Source: Fimenecus sp964614605 (GTDB lineage Bacteria; Bacillota; Clostridia; Oscillospirales; Acutalibacteraceae). Taken from it: a DNA stretch of 19,371 nucleotides. A program made the position numbers and the translations under genes. Positions 12,880-19,371 of this stretch are shown in pieces; positions within the stretch are counted from its first letter, which is position 1, and each line of letters opens with the position of its first letter. Below the pieces are notes generated by a model. It saw only the letters and a program-made list of their open reading frames with translations. It did no database searches and had not been told where the DNA came from. Where the stretch lies: positions 1-19,371 of the forward strand of contig CAZTLU010000027.1 in assembly GCA_964614605.1 (NCBI GenBank), written 5' to 3'.

Positions 12880-14241
12880 TTATTTTCCAACACAAAATTG
12901 TGCAAATATTTCATTTACAACCAATTCAGTTGCTTTTTCACCTGTTAAAATCATAAGATTTTCAACCGCGCTGTCAAGACAAACTGTTACTGCGTCCATT
13001 GTCATGCCTAAATTCAAGGCATTATCCGCATCGCGAAGTGCATCGAGTGCTTTTTTACAGCAATCGCATTGACGCTCATTGACCACTGCCGCGGCGGAGG
13101 TGTCAAAATCTGCCGTTCCCAAAAGCTCTTCAATGGCTTTGCTTAACTCGTCTTTACCCTCGCCCGTTTTGGCAGAGATAAAAATTGTCTGCGAGAAATT
13201 TTTCTCAATTTCACCGTTTAGATAATTTTTATCTGTATCGATTTTATTGACAATTCCAATGGCTTTTTTACCCTTGCAAAGCTCAATAAGTCGTTTATCC
13301 TGTTGGTTTAACTCACGGCTTGCGTCAAAAACTGCAAGCACAAGTTCTGCGTTTTCAAGTCTTTTAACTGCTCGTTCAACGCCGATGCTCTCTACCAAAT
13401 CATCAGTTTCGCGAACACCCGCCGTATCTGCAAGACGAAGTGTAATTCCGCCCACATTGACAGTATCTTCAACAACATCTCGGGTTGTTCCTGCAATTTC
13501 GGTAACGATTGATTTTTCGGTACCTGAAAGCAAGTTCATAAGAGTTGACTTACCAACATTCGGGCAACCCACAATGGCAGTGTCAACGCCCTCCATTATA
13601 ATCTGCCCCTTGCCGAAGTCATTTATGAGCTTTTCAAGGCTTAAAATACTCTCGTCAATATGTTCTTTTAAATTATTTTCGCTTAAATCTTCAATTTCTT
13701 CGTAAGGGTAATCAACCCACGCAGAAAGAAGTGCCATATCATAAACCAATTTATCGGTAATTTTCTTAATTTCTTTAAAAAGTCTGCCCTCAAGTACACC
13801 GAGAGCAATTTTTTCTGCCTGCTCACCCTGAGCAGATATAATATTCATAACGGATTCAGCACTTGTCAAATCCATTTTGCCGTTGAGGAATGCTCTTTTT
13901 GTGAATTCACCCGCCTCGGCAGGTACTGCACCCGCCTCAAATACGGCTTTAAGCACCTTATCGGTAACATAAAGTCCGCCGTGACAGGATATTTCAACAA
14001 CATCCTCACCCGTATAGCTTTTTGGTGCTCTGAAAAGCAGAGCTACCACATTGTCAATATTGCCGTTTTCATCATAAGCCTTGCCGTAAAGTGCAGAATA
14101 ACCCGGGGTTTCGCAAAGCTTTTTACCGCTGAATGAAGAAAAAATCTTGTCGCCGATTTCAATTGCATTTTCGCCCGAAATCCTCACAACACCAATGCCA
14201 CCGGGTGCTCTGCCCGTTGAAATTGCCGCGATTGTGCTCAT
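12880..14241 (-). CDS. mnmE: tRNA uridine-5-carboxymethylaminomethyl(34) synthesis GTPase
   Basis: MnmE works with MnmG to modify the wobble U34 of several tRNAs (cmnm5U). The 453-residue protein has the usual domains: an N-terminal folate-binding domain (about 1-118), a helical domain, and an inserted G domain with G1 GCPNVGKS (225-232), G2 GTTRD (251-255), G3 DTAG (272-275) and G4 NKID (322-325). The essential C-terminal C(I/V)GK motif is Cys450-Val-Gly-Lys. AGGTG lies 7-8 nt upstream of the ATG. The start codon overlaps the tadA stop by 4 bp (ATGA). The usual neighbours mnmG, rsmG and jag are not here. Confidence 0.98.
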   Translation of the reverse strand: MSTIAAISTGRAPGGIGVVRISGENAIEIGDKIFSSFSGKKLCETPGYSALYGKAYDENGNIDNVVALLFRAPKSYTGEDVVEISCHGGLYVTDKVLKAVFEAGAVPAEAGEFTKRAFLNGKMDLTSAESVMNIISAQGEQAEKIALGVLEGRLFKEIKKITDKLVYDMALLSAWVDYPYEEIEDLSENNLKEHIDESILSLEKLINDFGKGQIIMEGVDTAIVGCPNVGKSTLMNLLSGTEKSIVTEIAGTTRDVVEDTVNVGGITLRLADTAGVRETDDLVESIGVERAVKRLENAELVLAVFDASRELNQQDKRLIELCKGKKAIGIVNKIDTDKNYLNGEIEKNFSQTIFISAKTGEGKDELSKAIEELLGTADFDTSAAAVVNERQCDCCKKALDALRDADNALNLGMTMDAVTVCLDSAVENLMILTGEKATELVVNEIFAQFCVGK

Positions 14242-14705
14242 TTTTCTTCACCTGCTTTCTTTTTTCTTAAATCTTTAAAAAAAGCTGACAGTATTTCAGC
14301 ACACTCTTCGCCCATTATTCCACCCTCATACAAGGGTTTATGAGTAAAGTTCATATCAAAAAGATGTGCCGCCGAAACGACAGCACCGTTTTTTTCGTCA
14401 CTTGCACCGAAATACACATTTTTAATTCTTGAATTTATTATAGCACCCGCGCACATAGGGCACGGCTCAAGAGTAACATACATATCACATTTCCAGAGCC
14501 GCCATCCGCCTAAATGTTTGCAGGCATCATTGATTGCTTCAATTTCTGCGTGATGAAGGGCATTTTTCACAGTTTCTCTGCGATTTCTGCCCTCACCCAC
14601 AATTTTGCCGTCACATACAACTATTGCGCCCACGGGAACCTCGCCCTCTTCTGCTGAAAGACGGGCAAGCTCCAGAGCATATTTCATAAAATCAAGCTTA
14701 TCCAT
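14238..14705 (-). CDS. tadA: tRNA-specific adenosine deaminase
   Basis: TadA deaminates A34 to inosine in tRNA-Arg(ACG), acting as a zinc-dependent dimer. Zinc ligands and catalytic residues are visible: His52-Ala-Glu54 (HAEIEA) with proton-shuttling Glu54, and Pro81-Cys82-Pro-Met-Cys85 (PCPMCAGAI). Length (155 residues) and the terminal helix (EECAEILSAFFKDLRKKK) fit the family. The ATG lies only 2 nt after the CPBP gene stop and has no recognisable ribosome binding site, so translation probably depends on coupling; Met7 is an alternative start with equally weak signals. It overlaps mnmE by 4 bp, pairing two wobble-base modification enzymes. Confidence 0.97.
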   Translation of the reverse strand: MDKLDFMKYALELARLSAEEGEVPVGAIVVCDGKIVGEGRNRRETVKNALHHAEIEAINDACKHLGGWRLWKCDMYVTLEPCPMCAGAIINSRIKNVYFGASDEKNGAVVSAAHLFDMNFTHKPLYEGGIMGEECAEILSAFFKDLRKKKAGEEK

Positions 14706-14707
14706 AG

Positions 14708-15775
14708 TTAAAAATCAATTGTTCCGATTGTCTGGAGTAATAAAAATACAATTGCGAAAATCATTGGTACATTCAAGAACAAGGCAGAAAACTTTTCGCC
14801 TGTTTTAAGTGTATCAACACCCTTTTTCAAGGGAGCTTTATAGTTCATCGGGAAATAGATTAACCCGCCGATTATTCCCGAAATCACGAACAATCCCATA
14901 AAAAGAATTGAAACAACACCGCCCGCGGCGTCGCCTAAATTGTCATAAGTCGCAAGCAATACCACAGAATAGAAATTATTCACAAAATGAAGAATAATTG
15001 ATGGCCAAAGGCTTCCTGTTGCAACGGCAAGATAGCCCCAAAACAGACCTGCAACCAGGGTGTAGGGAATCTGCACCATATTGCCGTGCATAATGCCGAA
15101 AATCAAAGCTGACGCTACAATTGCAAACTTATCACCAAATCGGCGTAAGGGTTGCATAATGATTCCGCGGACTACAATTTCTTCAAGAATTGCGGGCAAT
15201 ACAGCAGTTGAAAGAACTGCTATGAAAATACCCTCTGCACCAACAATTTTCGGGTCTTCAACACCTGTTGTAAAGGTTATTCCGATAATTTCCTGAATAA
15301 TCGCTGAAACAAAATTGATTACAAATGTTGAAAAAAGTGTTATGGGGACACAAAGCATTGTAAGTCCCACCGCGGCTTTTGTGTTGTAGGCTGTGCCCAT
15401 TGGCAGAATGCCTGCAATTTTTTTCTTTTTCAACACCGCATATGCAATGCCAAATGGAATCAAAATAAACAAAATTGTTGCAATAATCTGATATGCCATA
15501 GACATATTATCGTCATCATATAACAGATTGACTTTTGTAAAAACCCCTGAAAGCAAGGCAATTACAACCGCAACAACCGAAGCAAGAGCAGTAAAGCAAA
15601 TTATACCGAAGCCGAACCAGTTACCCATGGTTTTGAGTATTTTTTTATCGTTCTTCTTTTCCTGCTGCTTTTGGTATTGCTCATTATAATAATTATAGTA
15701 GGGAGCATTATATTCACCGTATGCGCCCTGACCCCATCCGCCAAACTGACCGTTAGGATTATAATTATTGTCCAT
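14708..15775 (-). CDS. CPBP-family intramembrane metalloprotease
   Basis: The 355-residue polytopic protein has the CPBP (CAAX protease/bacteriocin-processing, Abi) catalytic motifs: E198-E199-x3-R203 (motif 1, EEIVVRG), FGIMHGN with His220 (motif 2) and HFVNN with His253 and Asn256 (motif 3). Homologues are Rce1-like membrane glutamate or metal proteases; in bacteria some act in bacteriocin self-immunity or envelope processes. The cytoplasmic N-terminus (1-35) is Tyr/Asn/Gly/Gln-rich and of low complexity. At least seven hydrophobic segments follow. AAGGAG (15783-15788, minus strand) lies 7 nt before the ATG. It sits between an LCP gene and tadA with short gaps; its substrate is unknown. Confidence 0.92.
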   Translation of the reverse strand: MDNNYNPNGQFGGWGQGAYGEYNAPYYNYYNEQYQKQQEKKNDKKILKTMGNWFGFGIICFTALASVVAVVIALLSGVFTKVNLLYDDDNMSMAYQIIATILFILIPFGIAYAVLKKKKIAGILPMGTAYNTKAAVGLTMLCVPITLFSTFVINFVSAIIQEIIGITFTTGVEDPKIVGAEGIFIAVLSTAVLPAILEEIVVRGIIMQPLRRFGDKFAIVASALIFGIMHGNMVQIPYTLVAGLFWGYLAVATGSLWPSIILHFVNNFYSVVLLATYDNLGDAAGGVVSILFMGLFVISGIIGGLIYFPMNYKAPLKKGVDTLKTGEKFSALFLNVPMIFAIVFLLLQTIGTIDF

Positions 15776-15807
15776 AAAAAAACTCCTTAAAGTTAGTCAG
15801 TTAAAAT

Positions 15808-17037
15808 TTAATCATCGCTTGTCTTTTTAGAAACATAACCGCCTATAACTGTTATTGCGGTTTTTCTGCCTTCTTCTTCAAGAACGATATTTGTATCGCC
15901 GTAAAGCTCAAGCTGAAGCTTTTGTGCTGCAAGAGGATAGTCAACAACCCAAATCCATGCAGTTGAACTTGAAGAATAGCCATAGCGTGTATCTGGAGTT
16001 GGCATTGTAACCTCTGTAATTTCAAATTTTGCCCAACCGCCTGAAACTGCCTGAGCCGCATATGACAAAATCGCTTTTTGGCTGATGTTGGTTCTCACAT
16101 TAGCAAGAATAACATCAGCAACCTCGTTGATTTCTGAAAGAGATGCGTCAAGACACTTTTCAATAAGAGCATTGATTACCTGACGCTGACGTCTAACACG
16201 GCTTACATCACCGTCGGCATCTGAATATCTTACACGGCTGAAGGCAAGAGCCTGCTCACCTGTAAGAAGAACATTTTCACCTGCCGGAACATATGCAATA
16301 TCGCCTACCTCTTTACCATTATTGAGACGATTTGCAACATATTGTGGAACATCAACCTCTACTCCGCCGAGAACATCAATAACCTGTCTGAAAGAGTCAA
16401 AGTCAACAAGTACATAACCGTCAATTTCAATCTTGTAGTCATTTTCAATTGTTTCAACAAGATATGCAGGGCCTCCGTTTGCACAAGCTGCATTAAGCTT
16501 TGCATAACGGTCAAACTGGTCCATATAAGTATAGCTGTCACGCATAAATGACACAAGCTTTATTGTTTCATTTACTTTGTCTATCGAAACCAAAATCATT
16601 GCGTCTGTATTACCTTTTTCAGTTATGCTTACTCTTCCGTCCATTTCAGATGAAGCGTCACTGCCGACAAGAAGAATATTAATAACATTTTTATTACTCA
16701 TCTTGTCGCCGCCGTTGGTAGCCCAATTTTTAAGAATTTCTCTGAAATCGCTACCTGTTACATCGTCCATTTCGGCAAAATTAAGAGTTTCATCTTCTTC
16801 CTCAACGAATTCCTGATTCGTGTCAATTGTTGTGGGCTCATTATCATCAATTTCAATAAGACCCAATTTATGAATAACAAATCCACCTGCCACAAGCACT
16901 AATACAAGAAAAAGTGAAAGAATGGGAAGAATAATTAAAAGAGCCTTCTTCTTTCTTTTCTTTTTCTTATCCTCGGGAGTCTGCTCAACAGCTTCTTCCG
17001 GTTCAATTTCTTTTAATTCTTTCTTGTTGTCTTCCAT
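15808..17037 (-). CDS. LytR-CpsA-Psr (LCP) family cell-wall glycopolymer transferase
   Basis: LCP enzymes transfer undecaprenyl-linked glycopolymers such as teichoic acid or capsule onto peptidoglycan, acting outside the membrane. The 409-residue protein has a Lys-rich cytoplasmic N-terminus (24-32), one membrane anchor (about 33-55), an acidic linker, and the LCP domain: NILLVGSDAS (120-129), SFMRDSY (163-169) with Arg166, and AFSRVRYSDADGDVSRVRRQ (255-274) with the polyprenyl-phosphate-binding arginines. The start is ATG 17037 because AAAGGAAAG lies 9 nt upstream; an in-frame GTG at 17055 overlaps that site. gyrA ends 67 bp upstream, so the gene may share its transcript. Confidence 0.95.
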   Translation of the reverse strand: MEDNKKELKEIEPEEAVEQTPEDKKKKRKKKALLIILPILSLFLVLVLVAGGFVIHKLGLIEIDDNEPTTIDTNQEFVEEEDETLNFAEMDDVTGSDFREILKNWATNGGDKMSNKNVINILLVGSDASSEMDGRVSITEKGNTDAMILVSIDKVNETIKLVSFMRDSYTYMDQFDRYAKLNAACANGGPAYLVETIENDYKIEIDGYVLVDFDSFRQVIDVLGGVEVDVPQYVANRLNNGKEVGDIAYVPAGENVLLTGEQALAFSRVRYSDADGDVSRVRRQRQVINALIEKCLDASLSEINEVADVILANVRTNISQKAILSYAAQAVSGGWAKFEITEVTMPTPDTRYGYSSSSTAWIWVVDYPLAAQKLQLELYGDTNIVLEEEGRKTAITVIGGYVSKKTSDD

Positions 17038-17104
17038 AAATATCTTTCCTTTCACAAGCAGAAAAAATTACGCCATATCCTCAATATTTAAACGGCTTAA
17101 AGAC

Positions 17105-19371
17105 TTACTCAGTAACATTTTCGGTGCTTTCAGTTGCCTCTGCTTCTGTATTTTCAACATTTTCGATTTCTTCAGTTTCTTCATGCTCAGCCAGAGAAAT
17201 TGTAACAACCTTTTCGCCCTCTTTAGTCTTCATAAGGATAACACCCTTTGAAGGACGATTGCATTCTCTTACCTGCTCTGCGGGAAGACGGATAATAATA
17301 CCGTCAGAAGAAATCATAATAATATCTTGATTTTCCTCTACCATTTCGATAGCACAAACCTCGCCGTACTGCTCTGTATGGTAGTTTGTAAGACCCTTAC
17401 CGCCACGGTTCTGAACGCGATAATTTGAAACATCACTTCGTCTGCCGTAACCCTTTTCGCTGATTGTGAGCACCTTGCCCTCGTTACCGAAGATAACCAT
17501 TCCCACAACCTCGTCACCCTCGCCGAGAGTGATAGCTCTTACACCGCGAGCAGTTCTGCCGATAGCACGGGCATCGTTTTCGTTAAAGCATATGCTCATA
17601 CCCTTGCGTGTTGCAACCATAAGGTTCTGCTCACCGTCAGTAAGCTTTACCCAACGAAGCTCATCGCCCTCGTCAAGATTGATTGCAATAATACCGCTTT
17701 TACGGATATTCTTATAAGCATCAAGCTCTGTTCTCTTGATAATACCATTCTTTGTAGCCATGCAAAGATAATATTTATCCTCGCCGAAATCGGGAACACG
17801 AAGCATTGCTGTAACCTTTTCGTCGGCAGTAATTGGAAGAATGTTTACAATGTTCATACCCTTGCTGTTTCTTGTGCCCTCGGGGATTTCGTAGCCTTTA
17901 AGACGATACATTTTACCCTCTGAAGTGAAGAAAAGAATATAGTCGTGAGATGAGCAGATAAACATTGTTTCCGCCACATCTTCTTCGCGTCGGCTCATAC
18001 CCTTGATACCCTTACCGCCGCGGCGCTGAACCTGATAGGTTTCAACGGGCTGACGCTTGATGTAGCCCATCTTTGTAAGAGTATAAACGCAATCCTCTTC
18101 TGCAATAAGGTCTTCAATATCAACCTCACCGCTCACATTGACGATTTCAGTTCTTCTGTCATCATTAAATTTCTTGCCGATAACTGAAAGCTCTTCCTTT
18201 AAGATTTCCTTAACCTTTGTTTCAGAGCCGAGAATTTCAAGATACTCAGCAATTTTTGCTCTTAATTCGTCACGCTCGGCAATAATCTTGAGAATTTCAA
18301 GACCTGCCAACTGACCAAGACGGAATGCAACGATTGCGGCTGCCTGTGGCTCGTCGAAATCGAATTTTTCCATAATTGCAGTTTTAGCTTCAGCTTGTCC
18401 GCCCTTACAACCGCGGATTGTTGCAATAATATCATCAACAATATCAATAGCCCTTGCAAGACCCTCTAAAATATGCTCTCTTGCCTGTGCTTTTTTAAGG
18501 TCGTACTGTGTTCTGCGGGTAATAACTTCACACTGGAACTTGATATATTCCTCAATAATTTGCTTAAGTGTGAGAATTTTCGGCTCACCGTTAACGAGGG
18601 CAAGCTGAATAATACCGTAAGAAATCTGTAGCTGTGTCATCTGATAAAGCTGATTAAGCACAACCTGTGGGTTAGCGTCACGCTTTAAGTCAATAACAAT
18701 TCTCATTCCGCCGCCGCGCTTTGATGAATAGTCATTGATGTCAGAAAGACCCTCAATTCTCTTATCCTTATGTAAATCCGCAATTGACTCAATAAGTCTT
18801 GCCTTATTTACCTGATAGGGAAGCTCTGTAATTATAATCTGGAAACGACCGTTTCTCTCATTTTCAACGATTTCGGCACGGCCGCGAAGTGTAATCTTGC
18901 CACGGCCTGTTGCATATGCAGCACGAATACCTGCTCTGCCCATAATAATACCACTTGTTGGGAAGTCAGGTCCTTTGATATGCTCCATAATCTCGTCAAG
19001 CTCTGCTTCAGGATTGTCGATAACACAGCAAATACCGTCAACTAATTCACCGAGATTATGTGGTGGAATATTTGTAGCCATACCAACGGCAATACCCGTT
19101 GAACCGTTTGCCAACAAGTTGGGGTATCTTGACGGAAGAACTGTGGGCTCTTTAAGACGGTCATCGTAGTTTGTTGTGAAATCAACTGTATCCTTGTCGA
19201 TATTTGTCAGCATTTCAAGAGCAATTTTACTCATTCTTGACTCTGTGTAACGGTATGCAGCAGGCGGGTCACCGTCAACTGAACCAAAGTTACCGTGACC
19301 GTCAACAAGAATATATCTCATTGAGAAATCCTGTGCCAAACGAACCATTGCATCATAAACAGATGCGTCAC
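17105..19371 (-). CDS. gyrA: DNA gyrase subunit A, N-terminus beyond the window
   Basis: GyrA is the breakage-reunion subunit of gyrase (A2B2). The gene enters from the right edge, so roughly the first 80 residues are missing. The first visible codons read D-A-S-V-Y-D-A-M-V-R, the quinolone-resistance region (E. coli 82-91). The active-site tyrosine lies in RYTE (E. coli Tyr122). The breakage-reunion and coiled-coil domains follow (NLLANGSTGIAVGMATNIPP, ITELPYQVNKARL). A canonical GyrA box QRRGGKG starts the C-terminal pinwheel and identifies GyrA against ParC. The C-terminus is a long Glu/Thr-rich acidic tail (EETEEIENVENTEAEATEST), a region known to tune supercoiling in other gyrases. Position 83 is Ala instead of Ser/Thr. 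Confidence 0.98.
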   Translation of the reverse strand, partial: DASVYDAMVRLAQDFSMRYILVDGHGNFGSVDGDPPAAYRYTESRMSKIALEMLTNIDKDTVDFTTNYDDRLKEPTVLPSRYPNLLANGSTGIAVGMATNIPPHNLGELVDGICCVIDNPEAELDEIMEHIKGPDFPTSGIIMGRAGIRAAYATGRGKITLRGRAEIVENERNGRFQIIITELPYQVNKARLIESIADLHKDKRIEGLSDINDYSSKRGGGMRIVIDLKRDANPQVVLNQLYQMTQLQISYGIIQLALVNGEPKILTLKQIIEEYIKFQCEVITRRTQYDLKKAQAREHILEGLARAIDIVDDIIATIRGCKGGQAEAKTAIMEKFDFDEPQAAAIVAFRLGQLAGLEILKIIAERDELRAKIAEYLEILGSETKVKEILKEELSVIGKKFNDDRRTEIVNVSGEVDIEDLIAEEDCVYTLTKMGYIKRQPVETYQVQRRGGKGIKGMSRREEDVAETMFICSSHDYILFFTSEGKMYRLKGYEIPEGTRNSKGMNIVNILPITADEKVTAMLRVPDFGEDKYYLCMATKNGIIKRTELDAYKNIRKSGIIAINLDEGDELRWVKLTDGEQNLMVATRKGMSICFNENDARAIGRTARGVRAITLGEGDEVVGMVIFGNEGKVLTISEKGYGRRSDVSNYRVQNRGGKGLTNYHTEQYGEVCAIEMVEENQDIIMISSDGIIIRLPAEQVRECNRPSKGVILMKTKEGEKVVTISLAEHEETEEIENVENTEAEATESTENVTE

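Noticed and set aside
13247..13705. 152-codon plus-strand ORF opposite mnmE
   Set aside because: It is Ser/Thr/Pro-rich antisense to a well-conserved GTPase domain, with no ribosome binding site or family resemblance.
17038..17104. Possible terminator between gyrA and the LCP gene
   Set aside because: A U-rich stretch is present on the minus strand but I could not draw a convincing stem before it, so read-through from gyrA is left open.

Overview
This window looks like the chromosome of a low-to-moderate-GC Gram-positive anaerobe of class Clostridia, most likely an Oscillospirales/Ruminococcaceae-type gut bacterium. That placement is inferred from strong AGGAGG-type ribosome binding sites, TTGxxx-17-TAAAAT promoters, a MecA-like adaptor, a CD1247-type zinc-ribbon protein next to efp, an LCP glycopolymer transferase, an Mrp with an N-terminal cysteine cluster, and short palindromic dispersed repeats typical of such genomes. 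It was not confirmed by any search. No rRNA, tRNA, CRISPR array, prophage or insertion sequence was seen, and no gene-free stretch exceeds 190 bases.

Layout, left to right. Positions 1-1111 hold an AT-rich zinc-ribbon membrane protein behind a promoter bracketed by two matching palindromic operators. A terminator and a dispersed hairpin repeat follow, then rpe, whose end overlaps a convergent MecA-like adaptor gene. Positions 2572-6434 form a tightly overlapped four-gene operon: RnfD-like, RnfE-like and RnfA-like membrane proteins and a membrane-anchored DUF4015-type glycosidase-like protein. Then come efp and a Cys/Asp-rich zinc-ribbon protein, closed by a bidirectional terminator.

Positions 7595-11883 carry an OmpR-type two-component system (minus strand) divergent from a three-gene lipid-type operon (plus strand): PlsC-like acyltransferase, AMP-forming acyl ligase and acyl carrier protein. 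This block is bordered on both sides by nearly identical bidirectional terminator hairpins. The remainder is on the minus strand: mrp, then (in transcription order) gyrA, LCP, CPBP protease, tadA and mnmE, mostly housekeeping. gyrA runs off the right edge, so its N-terminus is missing.

The best candidate for an undescribed system is the RnfD-E-A-like operon. The three integral membrane subunits are homologous to Rnf/Nqr, but RnfB, RnfC and RnfG are absent, three of the four membrane iron-sulfur cysteines are replaced, the flavin-attachment motif is degenerate, and subunits D and E carry long acidic and lysine-rich tails. The operon ends in a glycosidase-like protein, which hints at a job other than classical ferredoxin:NAD oxidoreduction. 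A second candidate is the acyltransferase-ligase-ACP operon, which resembles a split Aas with its own carrier protein and a substituted catalytic aspartate.
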